NCBI GenBank assembly: GCA_963828755.1
Contig: CAWHFY010000024.1
Span: forward strand, 1 to 64,000
Origin: WHSW01 sp963828755
Lineage (GTDB): Bacteria > Actinomycetota > Thermoleophilia > Solirubrobacterales > 70-9
DNA length: 64,000 bases
Direction of reading: 5' to 3'
Part shown: positions 9,189-18,541 of the stretch, one piece after another
Layout: the number at the start of each line of letters is the position of its first letter
How positions within the stretch are numbered: the stretch's first letter is position 1
The notes under the pieces: model-generated
The model's input: only the letters and a program-made list of their open reading frames with translations
Database searches by the model: none
What the model was told of the DNA's origin: nothing
Position numbers and translations under genes: made by a program

Positions 9189-9545
9189 CTACTCGGTGGC
9201 GTACTCGGAGGCGCCGAGAAAGTGCAGCGAGACGTACGGCTCGTCGCCGACCACCCAGCTGTCGTGGTCGGGCGGCACGGCGAAGATGTCGCCCGGCTCC
9301 ATCACGCCCTCGTAGTCGGGCCCGGCAACCGCGGCGCGACCCGAGACGACCAGACCGAGGTGCTCGACCATGCAGCGGTCGTCCGGGGTGGAGCCGACGT
9401 GCTCGCTCCACTTCCAGCCGGGCTCGTAGGTTGCCCGCCCGATCGTCATCCCGCCGATCTCGACCAACTCGAAGCGCCCGAGCGGGAACTTCCGCACCTC
9501 GTCGGGCCGCTCGAAGCGACGCAACACGAACTCGTCGATCGCCAT
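9189..9545 (-). CDS. Cupin-domain protein
   Basis: 118-residue single-domain beta-barrel. The first cupin motif appears as GWKWSEHVGSTPDDRCMVEHLG and the second as EPGDIFAVPPDHDSWVVGD. Histidine and glutamate metal-ligand positions are partly kept. Small stand-alone cupins of this kind bind small ligands or act as isomerases/dioxygenases; nothing here identifies the substrate. It lies alone between recO and the P1 peptidase gene. Confidence 0.78.
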   Translation of the reverse strand: MAIDEFVLRRFERPDEVRKFPLGRFELVEIGGMTIGRATYEPGWKWSEHVGSTPDDRCMVEHLGLVVSGRAAVAGPDYEGVMEPGDIFAVPPDHDSWVVGDEPYVSLHFLGASEYATE

Positions 9546-9577
9546 GCGCCGATCCTACGGACTACTTGGCGACGACC

Positions 9578-10514
9578 TCAACCGGGCGCGGAATCCCGAA
9601 TCGCCGCCGCGGTCACGGTCGCGGCAACGGTCCCGACCGCGAGCGCGATGAAGCGGTTTGCATCGGGATCCGGGCCGACCGGCTGACCGGATGCGAGACA
9701 GAAGGCCACGTCGCCGTCGACGTCGGAGAACACCGGGTCGACCGCCCGGGCGACCCCGGCGCTCGCCATCCGCGCGACCCGGGTGCAGGTCGGCTTGTCG
9801 AGCGGCGCATCGGTGATCACGCAGACCAGGGTCGTGTTGCGCTCCTCGAGGCCGCGCCAGTCGGGCAACTCGGTCATCGCGGCGATCAGGTCGGCGGTCG
9901 AGCCGCCCGGCTCTCGCAGCCCCGCGAGCACCTCACCGTCGGAGCCGATCACGTCTCCGAACGCGTTCACGACGGCCAGCGCCGCGACCTGGTGACCGAG
10001 GCCGGTTCGCGCCGCCGCGTATCCGATTCCGGTCCGGGTGCCGAGCTCGCGACCGGCGATCTTGCCCACCGCCGCCCCGGTGCCGGCGCCGACGGGCCCC
10101 CGCTCCGGCACCACCGCCGACGCGGCGTCGCAGGCCGCGTACCCGGCGGCCGCGTCGGGTCGCGCCGACGGGTCACCGGTCGCCAGGTCATAGATCACCG
10201 CCGCGGGGACGATCGGCACCAACCCGGCCGGCGTCTCGTGCCCGCGGCCGTGCGCCTCGCACCAACCGACGACGCCGTCGGCCGCGGCGAGGCCGAAGGC
10301 GCTGCCACCGCTGAGGCATACCGCGGTCACATCGCCGGTCCCGGCCAGCGGCGCGATCACATCCGTTTCCCGAGTCCCCGGCCCGCCGCCGCGCACGTCG
10401 ACCCCGCCGCGCGCCCCGGGCGGCGCGATCACCGCGGTGCACCCGGTGACCCCGACCGGCGTCGGTCCAGTGACCGATCAAAAAGCCGCCGGGCGGCGCC
10501 GGGACGCCGCTCAC
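9578..10514 (-). CDS. P1 family peptidase (DmpA/NylC-like), frameshifted
   Basis: Self-processing N-terminal-nucleophile hydrolase of the DmpA/NylC (S58) family. Visible motifs: N-terminal PPGGFLIGHWTDAGRG, then VIAPPGARGGVDVRGGGPGT, LSGGSAFGLAAADGV, GAGTGAAVGKIAG, and ERNTTLVCVITDAPL. The Asn-Thr bond in the last is the expected autocleavage site, with Thr as nucleophile. A GTG at 10514 overlaps the mutM stop (GTGA). A single missing base near 10467 breaks the frame within the first 20 residues, so only the part from about 10432 is read continuously. Corrected length about 311 aa. Confidence 0.85.
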
Positions 10515-11428
10515 CGCCGGCCCCGCCGGCGCCGGGCGCGCAGACGCTTCTGACAGCCCGGGCAGAAGTAGGTCGAGCGGCCGGCGACGACCACCCGGCG
10601 GATCGTCTCGCCGCAGCGCAGGCACGGCTCGCCCTCGCGCGTGTGGACGAGGAACTCGTCCTGCATCGAGCCGCGCTCGCCGCGCGCGTCGCGGTAGTCG
10701 TCGATCGACGAGCCGCCGTTCGCCAGGCCGGCCTCGAGCGCGTCGACGATCCCGTCGACGAGCTCCTCGGCGTGCTCGAGCCGCATCGAGCCTGCCGGCG
10801 AGAGCGGATGCAGGTGGGCGCGAAACAGCGCCTCGTCGGCGTAGATGTTGCCGATCCCGGCGATCCCCGTCTGGTTGAGCAGGAACGACTTCAGGGGCGC
10901 GCGGCGGTCGGCCGCGATCTCGAGCAGCCGCTGCGGCGTCAGCTCGCCGCCGAGCGGCTCGATCCCGAGCCGCGACGCGAAGTAGGAGTCGAGCTCGTCG
11001 CGGCGGAGCACGACCGCGTGGCCGAAGCGCCGCGGGTCGGTGAACCACAGCTCCGAGCCGTCGTCGAGGACGAGCCTCGCCCGCAGGTGGCGGGCGTCGG
11101 CGTCGGCCTCGTAGAGGCGGGGCGCGCCGAGCCGATCCGCCTCCATCAGGTCGATGGTCGAGTCCGCGCCCGCCCGGCGGATCAACAGGTTGCCGGTCAT
11201 CCGCAGGTGCATGACCAGCGACGACCCGTCGTCGAGCTCGACGATCAGGTACTTGCCGCGGCGCCCGACCGCCTCGATCCGCCGCCCGGCGAGCGCCTCC
11301 TCGACGCGGTTCGGCAGCTCCGGGCGCGTCCAGCGCTCGTCGAGGATCTCGGCCGACTCGATCGTGCGACCGCGCGCCTCGGGCTCGAGCTGGCGGCGCA
11401 CGGTCTCGACCTCGGGAAGCTCGGGCAT
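10511..11428 (-). CDS. mutM: Formamidopyrimidine-DNA glycosylase
   Basis: Excises oxidised purines such as 8-oxoguanine. The start at 11428 is fixed by the catalytic N-terminus: after Met removal the protein begins PELPEVETVRRQL, where Pro1 forms the Schiff base. The H2TH region (GIGNIYADEALFRAHLHPL) and C-terminal zinc finger (CLRCGETIRR, CPGCQK) are intact. 305 aa. An ATG three codons upstream is ignored for the above reason. Its stop overlaps the next gene's GTG. Confidence 0.95.
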   Translation of the reverse strand: MPELPEVETVRRQLEPEARGRTIESAEILDERWTRPELPNRVEEALAGRRIEAVGRRGKYLIVELDDGSSLVMHLRMTGNLLIRRAGADSTIDLMEADRLGAPRLYEADADARHLRARLVLDDGSELWFTDPRRFGHAVVLRRDELDSYFASRLGIEPLGGELTPQRLLEIAADRRAPLKSFLLNQTGIAGIGNIYADEALFRAHLHPLSPAGSMRLEHAEELVDGIVDALEAGLANGGSSIDDYRDARGERGSMQDEFLVHTREGEPCLRCGETIRRVVVAGRSTYFCPGCQKRLRARRRRGRR

Positions 11429-11460
11429 ACCGGTCAATCATCGCTGCTATCAAGCGCGGA

Positions 11461-11780
11461 TGCAGATCGTCGACGCCGACCCCGAGCACCTCGCGGGAAT
11501 CGCCCGACGACGTCGGCCTGACGACACCACCTGCGAGCCGTCGTCTATGTCTCCGGGACGCCCGCGGCGAGGGCGTCGGCAGGCGCTCTACGGCCAGGCT
11601 GATCGAGCTGCTGAGGCGAGCCTCGCCCGGCTCGCGGTCGGGGATCGACGGCGCCGAACCCCGCCAGCGCGGCGCTCACGAGTCGCTCGGATTCACGCTC
11701 GTCGGCACCTTCGAGGGCGTCGAGGTCGAAGTTCGGACGCCCGCTGGGACGTCACCCGGTACCAGCGGCCGCTCGTCTGA
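11461..11780 (+). pseudogene. GNAT acetyltransferase remnant (phosphinothricin acetyltransferase-like)
   Basis: Pieces of an N-acetyltransferase can be read in changing frames: the start MQIVDADPEHLAGIA, then DDTTCEPS, an acetyl-CoA loop RDARGEGVGRR, LIELLRRAS, AHESLGFTLVGTFEGV, and a C-terminus RWDVTRYQRPLV. A complete family member is about 170 aa. Here roughly 60 residues between the first and second pieces are missing, and at least three frame changes follow. Unlike the other frameshifted genes in this window, it has lost sequence, so it is probably a real pseudogene. Its 3' end overlaps the convergent xerD end by 29 bases. Confidence 0.75.
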
Positions 11781-12769
11781 GCATCGTCGGCTGCGGTCTA
11801 AGCCGTCGCTCCGGATGCGCCCTGAAGTACACCTCTTTGATCTTCTCGCGTGAGAGGTGCGTGTACAGCTGCGTAGTCGCGACGTCGGCGTGGCCGAGCA
11901 TCTCCTGGACCGAGCGCAGGTCGCAGCCGCCAGAGAGCAGATGGGTGGCGAAGGTGTGGCGCAGGGTGTGCGGGCTCATCTTGTCGTCGAGCCCGACCTC
12001 CTTGGCGTGGCGCTGGATGATCTTGTAGAGGCCCTGGCGGGTCAGCCCGCCGCCGCGAAAGTTCACGAACAGCTTGCGCTCGACCCGGATTCCGACCAGC
12101 TCCGGACGCGCGGAGCGCTGGTAGCGCTCGATCGCGCGGGCGGCCTCGCGGCCGAGCGGAACGATCCGCTCCTTGGAGCCCTTGCCGTGCGGGCGGACGA
12201 AGCCGCGGCGCAGGTCGACGTCGCCGATCTCGAGCCCGATCGCCTCAGAGGCACGCAGGCCGCAGCCGTACATGACCTCGAGCAGGGCTCGGTCGCGCAG
12301 GCTGATCGGGTCCGGCCCCCGGGCGCGACTCCAGCAGCTTCGTCACCTCCGCCTGGCTGAGCACGTGGGGAAGCTTGCGCGAGCGCTGCGGCGGGGTCAG
12401 GTTCGCGGTGGGATCCTCGGTGATGAGCTCCTCGCGGCGCAGGTGGCGATAGAACGAGCGCAGGCAGGCCGTCTTGCGACTGACCGTCGCCGGCGAGCAC
12501 GGCGGGCGTCCCCCCTCCCCGTCCGCGTCGGCGGGGACGCCGGTCGCGAGGTCGGCGAGGAAGTCGGCGACGTCCGCGCGCTCGACCTCGATCGCGTCAC
12601 GCCCACGGGCGGCGAGAAAGGCGCCGAACTGCAACAGGTCGGTTCGATACGCGTCCAGCGTGTTGCGCGCGAGCCCGCGCTCGAACTCGAGATAGGCGAG
12701 GAAGTCGAGCACCAGCGCCTCGAAGTGAGCATCGCTGCGCGACTCGGACTTTGGAACGGCGATCGCCAT
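11752..12769 (-). CDS. xerD: Tyrosine recombinase XerD, one frameshift
   Basis: Site-specific recombinase that resolves chromosome dimers at dif. The N-terminal SAM-like domain reads FLAYLEFERGLARNTLDAY; the catalytic domain has the first Arg in GCGLRASEAIGL, HTLRHTFATHLL, LGHADVATTQLYTH and the nucleophile Tyr in that last motif. One extra base near 12320, between SRPGA and DPISLRDRALLEV, splits the frame. Corrected length about 338 aa; the usual size is about 300, the surplus being a loop around residues 75-90. Adjacent to a nudix gene, as in mycobacteria. Confidence 0.93.
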
Positions 12770-12823
12770 GGCGCCAGGTTCTCCCGGCCGGGCGGCGACC
12801 CTGCCGGTGCAACGAGGCGACCG

Positions 12824-13345
12824 CTAGCGGCGTAGGTCGCGCAGCAACATCAGCCCGATCAGCGTCTTCGAGTCCTCGCACTCGTCGATCGCGTAGTCGA
12901 GCCGCGAGAGCGGCCACTCGACCAGCTCGATCCGCTCCGTGGGATCGGGGGCGTGGTCGGCCACCCGCTCGAGATCGGTCGCGAGGAAGATCGTCACCCG
13001 CTCGCGGGCGAACCCGGGCGAGGTGTAGAAGCGCTTCAGCTCCGACCACTGCGCGGCGCGCATCCCGATCTCCTCCTCGAGCTCGCGCTGGGCGCAGTCG
13101 AGCTCGGCCTCGCCCTCGACGTCGAGCTTGCCGGCCGGCAGCTCGAGCAGGGCCGGGTCGTCGACGGCCTCGCGCGGTTGGCGCACCAGGTGGACGTGGA
13201 GGTCGTCGTGGGCGACGATCGCAACGGCGCCCGGATGGACGACGATCTCGCGCTCCGCGGTCTCGCCGTCGTCGTAGCGGTACTCATTGACCTCGACGTC
13301 GATGATCCGGCCGTCGTACACGCGCGTCGATCGGATTCGCTCCAC
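12824..13345 (-). CDS. NUDIX hydrolase (ADP-ribose pyrophosphatase-like)
   Basis: 173 aa. The Nudix box is complete: G-x5-E-x7-REL-EEE-IG (from GKLDVEGEAELDCAQ through RELEEEIGM). The upstream LPAGKLDVEGE and downstream TSPGFARERVTIFLA agree with ADP-ribose pyrophosphatases (the Rv1700 type), which hydrolyse ADP-ribose to AMP and ribose 5-phosphate. GTG start. The position between pyrG-side genes and xerD matches the mycobacterial order, supporting orthology. Confidence 0.9.
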   Translation of the reverse strand: MERIRSTRVYDGRIIDVEVNEYRYDDGETAEREIVVHPGAVAIVAHDDLHVHLVRQPREAVDDPALLELPAGKLDVEGEAELDCAQRELEEEIGMRAAQWSELKRFYTSPGFARERVTIFLATDLERVADHAPDPTERIELVEWPLSRLDYAIDECEDSKTLIGLMLLRDLRR

Positions 13346-13354
13346 CGCCCCTCC

Positions 13355-14422
13355 CTACCCTTCGACCGCCGCGGCCAACGCTCGCCCCGCCGCCAGGGGC
13401 GCGGCGAAGAACAGCGGGTCCTCGGCGATCGACCGCCCCATCGTCTTGGCCGGGAGGCCGCTTTCCGCGTAGCCGTCGAGGTCGATCGGCTCGACTGCGA
13501 GGTCGTGATGACCGGTGCAGAGCGCGATCAGCTCCTCGAGCGCCGCCCCGGCCGAGCCACCCGCGGGAGCCTGCTCGTCGCTGAGCAGAGGCCAGCCCTC
13601 CAGCTCGGCCTCCGGGACGGGGACGCGGACCGGGGCGAGCAACAGCGCGAGCACCGACGCGGTGTGATGGCTGAGCCCTCGGTGGCGCTCGCGCTCGTCC
13701 GAGCTCGAGAGGCGCGGGCACAAGAGCGTCGGCAGCCCGAGCGCCAGCGCCGCGTGCGCGGCGTCGAGCGCAGCCATGCCACCGTGGCCCAGGCGCGTTG
13801 CCGACCCGAGGATCCCCGGTCCGGGACCGACCACGACCGCCTCCCAGCCGAGCCGGCGCGCGGCCGCGTCGAGCCCACCCACCAGGCTGATCGCCTCGTG
13901 CTCGCCGCCATAGGACGCGCCCGCGGTGATGTGGCCGCACACCAGGTCGCGCTCGCGCAGGTCGCCGAGGTCGCGCGACAGCGAGCCCGGCAGCGCCGCG
14001 CCCGCAGCCTGGACGAAGCCGAGCCGCAGACCGGGCCGCGCCTGCTGGGCCGCCCAGGCGACCGGGGCCAGGTGGCCGTGCAGCGAGATCACGCAGGTCG
14101 GCGGCTTCGGCCCGAGCCCCGGGTCACCGTGTTCGATCTCGACCGGGTCGACCGGGTGCTGGAGCGACGTGTAGTTGAGCTTGATCACGTGGATGCCCTC
14201 GGTGTCGCCGCCGTGAAGGCCACGCGTCAGGTTCACGTGGACGAGGTCGAAGCCGCCGGAGCCGAGGCCGAGGTCGCGGGCCTGCACGTTGACGATCACC
14301 TCGTCGCCGACCTCGACCTCGCCGACCAGGCCCGTGTCGGCCCAGGCGGGACGCCGGTCGCCCCCGACTTCGACCGTGAGCGGGTCGGCGTCGATCACGA
14401 TCCCACGGCGCAGCTTCAGCAT
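13355..14422 (-). CDS. DUF3866 family protein
   Basis: 355 aa from an ATG at 14422 (the frame stays open upstream by chance). It begins MLKLRRGIVIDADPLTVEV, then has a beta-barrel-like region (GLVGEVEVGDEVIVNVQARD) and a Rossmann-like core with VVVGPGPGILGSATRLGHGG. This fits DUF3866, an actinobacterial family of unknown function found next to the Nudix and pyrG genes. No signal or membrane segments. Eight bases separate it from the M20 peptidase gene. Confidence 0.78.
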   Translation of the reverse strand: MLKLRRGIVIDADPLTVEVGGDRRPAWADTGLVGEVEVGDEVIVNVQARDLGLGSGGFDLVHVNLTRGLHGGDTEGIHVIKLNYTSLQHPVDPVEIEHGDPGLGPKPPTCVISLHGHLAPVAWAAQQARPGLRLGFVQAAGAALPGSLSRDLGDLRERDLVCGHITAGASYGGEHEAISLVGGLDAAARRLGWEAVVVGPGPGILGSATRLGHGGMAALDAAHAALALGLPTLLCPRLSSSDERERHRGLSHHTASVLALLLAPVRVPVPEAELEGWPLLSDEQAPAGGSAGAALEELIALCTGHHDLAVEPIDLDGYAESGLPAKTMGRSIAEDPLFFAAPLAAGRALAAAVEG

Positions 14423-14429
14423 CCGGGCC

Positions 14430-15546
14430 TCACTCGCCCGCCTCGCCGGCGAGCTCGGCGATCGCCTCGCAGACCGCGAGCATCTCGGTGATTCGCGCCG
14501 CGCCGACGCTCTCCGAGGGCGTGTGATTGGCCTCGGTGCCGTTGGCGAGCAGCACGCAGTCGAACCCGCGGGCGACGAGCGCGTTCGCGTCGCTGCCGCC
14601 TCCGGTCGCCACCTCGCGCGGCTCGATGCCGCAGCGCTCGAGCGCCGCGCGCGCAACCGCGACGGCGGGTGAGCTCGATGGCTGGCGATAGCCGCGAAAG
14701 ACCTCGGTGACGTCGACGTCGACGTCGCAGCCGCGCTCGGTCGCGGCCCACGTGCAGGCGTCGACCATCGAGGCGGTCGCGAGTGCGACCGACCGCTCGT
14801 CGAGCGAACGCGCCTCGCACTCGATTCGGCATTCGCCGGCGACGACGTTCGAGGCGACCCCGCCGCGGACGACACCGACGTTGGCGGTCGTCTGCGGGTC
14901 GAGCCGGCCGAGCTGCATCGCGCCGATCGCTGCCGCCGCCGCCTCGATCGCCGAGTGACCGTCCTCGGGCCGGATTCCGGCGTGGGCCTCGAGCCCCTCG
15001 AACTCGGCCACGAGCCGCTGATAGCGTCGGCGCCGCGGTGATCATCTCGCCGATCGGGCTCGCGTGGTCGAGCGCGTAGCCGTACGGCGAGCGCAGCGCC
15101 CCGAGGTCGAGCTCCTTGGCGCCGCGCAGGCCGTCCTCCTCGGCCACCGTGAACACGAGCTCCAGCCCGGCCGCGCCCGGGGCCGCGGCGTGGCGCGCGG
15201 CGAGCTCGACCAGAACGGTGACCGCCGCCTTGTCGTCGGCCCCGAGGATCGTCTGCCCGCGGCTGCGAAACACCCCGTCGACGAGCTCGACCTCGATCGC
15301 GCCGGGCTCGGGCACGGTGTCGAGGTGGGCGAAGAAGGAGACCCACCCGGGCCCGCGCCCCGGGACGGTCGCGATCAGGTTTCCGGCGCCGGCGCGAGCG
15401 GGCTCGGCGGCGTCGTCCTCGCGCACCTCGACCCCGAGCTCGTGCAGCTCGCCGAGCACGTCGTCGGCGACCGCCCGCTCCGCCCCGGTCGGGCTCGGCG
15501 TCTCGCACAGACGAACGAACCGGTCGAGCATCCGCTGGTCGCTCAT
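14430..15546 (-). CDS. M20 family metallopeptidase (peptidase T-like), frameshifted
   Basis: Zinc exopeptidase. Metal ligands: SFFAHLDTVPEPG (H, D), TILGADDKAAVTVLVELA (bridging D), VFTVAEEDGLRGAKEL (E) and a late His in NHTPSE. The layout resembles tripeptidase PepT. One extra base near 15031 separates the frame ending MITAAPT from that continuing YQRLVAEFEG. Corrected length about 371 aa, near the family norm. The ATG overlaps the stop of the SnoaL-like gene (ATGA), suggesting translational coupling. Confidence 0.87.
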
Positions 15547-15936
15547 CCGCCGGCCTGCTCCTCGGCCTGGGCGCGGGCGTCGGGGCCGATGAAGTTCTGG
15601 ATCCGCGCGATCCGCCCCGCGCGCAGCGTGACCAGCCAGCTCGCCGGCTGGTCGAGGTCGATGCCGCTCTGGCGGCCGCGGGCCACGATCCGGCCGTGCG
15701 CGATGTACGCATCGGGACCGATCGCCCGCAGCTCGTCGATCCCGAGGTTCCACGACTCGAACTGCTCGTCGATCTCGCCGATCCACTCCCGGACCCCGTC
15801 ATGCGCCCCTGTACACGCGCCCGGCCAGCGCCGAGCCGATCTCGATCCCGGGGTCGAGCTCGACCGCCTCGGGACTGCGCTCGCCCTCGTTCCAGCGCCG
15901 CCAGATGTCGCGGATCAGTTGCTCGCCCTCGTCCAT
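15543..15936 (-). CDS. SnoaL/NTF2-like protein, frameshifted
   Basis: Two open pieces on either side of a frame change near 15812 form an NTF2-like fold of about 130 aa: MDEGEQLIRDIWRRWNEG, then DPGIEIGSALAGRVYR, HDGVREWIGEIDEQFESW, and SWLVTLRAGRIARIQNFIG. Proteins of this type are small hydrolase/isomerase-like or ligand-binding domains; no function is evident. The stop overlaps the M20 peptidase start. The frame change lies in a GGGG run and is likely a sequencing error. Confidence 0.68.
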
Positions 15937-16004
15937 CCGCCGACAGGCTATGCGAGCGCCGCCCGGCGTTCGTCGACGCGCCGGTCCGCGGACCGGCTTA
16001 AGCG

Positions 16005-17690
16005 CTAGGCCTCGCGCCGGATCCGGACGTCGTCCGTGTGGGACGACTCGATCTCGGTCTCCTCGGTCGCTGGCCCGCTGTCGCGGGCCGCCGCGAGCCG
16101 GGCGGCGGCGCCGACGAACTCGCGGAACAGCGGCTCGGGCCGGTTCGGCCGGGAGTTGAACTCGGGGTGGAACTGCGAGGCGACGTAGAACGGGTGCTCG
16201 GGAAGCTCGATGATCTCGACCAGGCGCTCGTCGGGCGAGGTGCCACCGCAGACGAGCCCCTCGTCCTCGAGCCGGCGGCGCAGCTGGTTGTTGACCTCAA
16301 AGCGGTGGCGGTGGCGCTTGTAGATCACCGCTTCGCCGAAGATCTCGCGCGCTCGCGTGCCCTCGTGGAGCTTCACCGGGTCGGCCCCGAGGCGCATCGT
16401 GCCGCCCATATCGGAGACTTCCTTTTGCTCCGGCAGCAGGTCGACGACGGGGTACGGGGTCTCGGGGTCGAACTCGGTCGAGTTCGCACCCTCCATGCCG
16501 GCGACGTGGCGGGCGAACTCGGCGACCGCGATCTGCATCCCGAGACAGATTCCGAGGTACGGGATGCCGCGCTCGCGCGCCACCTTCGCCGCCTCGATCT
16601 TGCCCTCGATCCCGCGCTCGCCGAAGCCGCCCGGGATCAGGATCCCGTCGGCCCATTCGGCGATCTGGGCCGGGTCGAACTCCTCGGAGTCGACCAGCTC
16701 GACCTCGACGTTCGTGCCCTGGTGATAGCCGCCGTGGGTGAGCGCCTCGATCACCGACTTGTAGGCGTCGGCCAACTGCACGTACTTGCCGACCAGGGCG
16801 ATCCGGGTCGTGCCCTCGCAGGCGTCCGCGCGCCGGATCAGCTCCTCCCACTCGCCGAGCTCGGGCGGCGGCGCGTCGATGCCGAAGTGGTCGAGAACGA
16901 GGTCGTCGGCGCCCTCCGCCCGCATCACGAGCGGGACCTTGTAGATGTTGTCGACGTCGCGGGCCGACAGCACCGCCTCCTCGGGGACGCTCGCGAACAG
17001 CGCGATCTTCTTGCGGATCTCGCGGTCGAGCCCCCGCTCGGAGCGGCAGATGAGCGCGTGGGGCTGGATCCCGATCCGGCGCAGCTCATTGACCGAGTGC
17101 TGGGTCGGCTTCGTCTTCATCTCGCCGGCGTGGCCGATGTACGGGACCAGGGTCAGGTGGAGGAACATGCAGCGCTTCGCGCCGAGCTCCGAGTAGAGCT
17201 GGCGGATCGCCTCGAGGAACGGCAGCGACTCGATGTCCCCCACCGTGCCGCCGATCTCGGTGATCACGAAGTCGACCGCCTGGGACTCGGCGACGATCCG
17301 GATCCGTTGCTTGATCTCGTCGGTGATGTGCGGGATCACCTGCACGGTGGCGCCGAGGTAGTCGCCGCGGCGCTCGCGGCGGATCACGGAGTTGTAGACC
17401 GCGCCGGCGGTCACGTTCGAGGCGCGCGAGGTGTTGTGGTCGGTGAACCGCTCGTAGTGTCCGAGGTCGAGGTCGGTCTCAGCGCCGTCCTCGGTCACGA
17501 AGACCTCGCCGTGTTGGAACGGGCTCATCGTCCCCGGATCGACGTTGATGTAAGGGTCGAACTTCTGGAGCTGGACCCGGAACCCGCGGCTGACCAGCAC
17601 GCGCCCGATCGAGGCCGCGGCGATCCCCTTGCCCAGCGAGGAGACCACGCCGCCGGTGACGAAGATGAAGCGCGTCTCGCCCGGTTTCAT
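16005..17690 (-). CDS. pyrG: CTP synthase
   Basis: ATP-dependent amination of UTP to CTP using glutamine. 561 aa, normal. N-terminal synthase domain: FIFVTGGVVSSLGKGIAAAS, FDPYINVDPGTMSPFQHGEV. C-terminal class I glutamine amidotransferase: nucleophile Cys in PYLGICLGMQIA and the H/E pair near FHPEFNSRP. It follows the MraY/WecA-like gene with a 4-base overlap, in the conserved recN-steA-steB-pyrG order. Confidence 0.97.
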   Translation of the reverse strand: MKPGETRFIFVTGGVVSSLGKGIAAASIGRVLVSRGFRVQLQKFDPYINVDPGTMSPFQHGEVFVTEDGAETDLDLGHYERFTDHNTSRASNVTAGAVYNSVIRRERRGDYLGATVQVIPHITDEIKQRIRIVAESQAVDFVITEIGGTVGDIESLPFLEAIRQLYSELGAKRCMFLHLTLVPYIGHAGEMKTKPTQHSVNELRRIGIQPHALICRSERGLDREIRKKIALFASVPEEAVLSARDVDNIYKVPLVMRAEGADDLVLDHFGIDAPPPELGEWEELIRRADACEGTTRIALVGKYVQLADAYKSVIEALTHGGYHQGTNVEVELVDSEEFDPAQIAEWADGILIPGGFGERGIEGKIEAAKVARERGIPYLGICLGMQIAVAEFARHVAGMEGANSTEFDPETPYPVVDLLPEQKEVSDMGGTMRLGADPVKLHEGTRAREIFGEAVIYKRHRHRFEVNNQLRRRLEDEGLVCGGTSPDERLVEIIELPEHPFYVASQFHPEFNSRPNRPEPLFREFVGAAARLAAARDSGPATEETEIESSHTDDVRIRREA

Positions 17691-18541
17691 CGCTTCAGGT
17701 CGCCTTCACTCACTCTGCCGAGCGAGTCTATCCAGCGCAGGGGCGGAATCGATTCGACCGTCTTCGAGATCGACCGAAACTCCCCGAAGATCGTCAGCGA
17801 GGCGACCAGCGCCAGCGCGATCCAGCGGCCCGTTCCGCCGAGTGTGACCAGCATCGCGACCCCGGCGAGCGCCCCGACCAGGTTGGAGCCCGTGTCGCCG
17901 AGCATCGCCCGCTCGCGCAGCGTGAAGACGCCGACGACCAGGACCGGGCCGATGAAGATTCCGAGGAGCTCGAGCGGCTGCGCCGTCCAGGCGCCCAGGC
18001 AGAGCCCGGCGAGCAGCGCGACGAACACCTTCTCGACCCGGCCGGGCCGCAGGTCGAGCAGGTTGAAGAGGTTGGTCGCCAGCAACAGCAGCGCGAGGTC
18101 GGCGACGTAGTCGATCCCCTGGCGGCCGAGCCCCGAGGTCGCGTAGGCGGCCAGCGCCAGCGCCCCGACCGCCTTGATCGCGCCGGTCGAAAAGCGGCCG
18201 GCGAGGACCGCCGCCGCGTGGCCGCGCCAACCGCGGTCGGTGTCGTCGGCGTGGCCGCGGCCGAGCGCGTCGTCGAGGAGCCCGAGCAGCGCCACTCCGA
18301 GGACGTACACGATCCAGCGGCGCAGCTCGGGGTCGAGGAGATCGAGGTCGGCGCGGTCGTCGAGCACCGCGAGCGGCGCCAGGGCGATCAGCGAGCAGGC
18401 GATCAGCGGGGCCCCGGCCGGGAAGGCGACCTCGCGCCCGGCGTAGTTGGTCCGCGCCAGCCCGGCGCGGAGCATGTCGGCGAGCCACGGCCCGAGCGCG
18501 ACCGCCGCAACCGCCGCCGAGACGATCAGCCCGGAGAGCAT
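17687..18541 (-). CDS. MraY/WecA-like phospho-sugar transferase family membrane protein
   Basis: 284 aa with about ten hydrophobic segments. Family motifs are present: GLLDDALGRG (DD-type first loop), a LLATNLFNLLDLRPGR motif and LGDTGSN. Members transfer a phospho-sugar from a UDP-sugar to polyprenyl phosphate. The classical DDxxD of MraY is shortened here, so the substrate is uncertain. It starts with a one-base overlap at the end of steB and overlaps pyrG by four bases, so it belongs to the steA-steB operon; an envelope function fits. Confidence 0.78.
   Translation of the reverse strand: MLSGLIVSAAVAAVALGPWLADMLRAGLARTNYAGREVAFPAGAPLIACSLIALAPLAVLDDRADLDLLDPELRRWIVYVLGVALLGLLDDALGRGHADDTDRGWRGHAAAVLAGRFSTGAIKAVGALALAAYATSGLGRQGIDYVADLALLLLATNLFNLLDLRPGRVEKVFVALLAGLCLGAWTAQPLELLGIFIGPVLVVGVFTLRERAMLGDTGSNLVGALAGVAMLVTLGGTGRWIALALVASLTIFGEFRSISKTVESIPPLRWIDSLGRVSEGDLKR

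Noticed and set aside
13355..15802. 815-codon ORF spanning DUF3866 and upstream sequence
   Set aside because: Only the part from the ATG at 14422 resembles a protein family; upstream codons are the shadow of the M20 peptidase gene.
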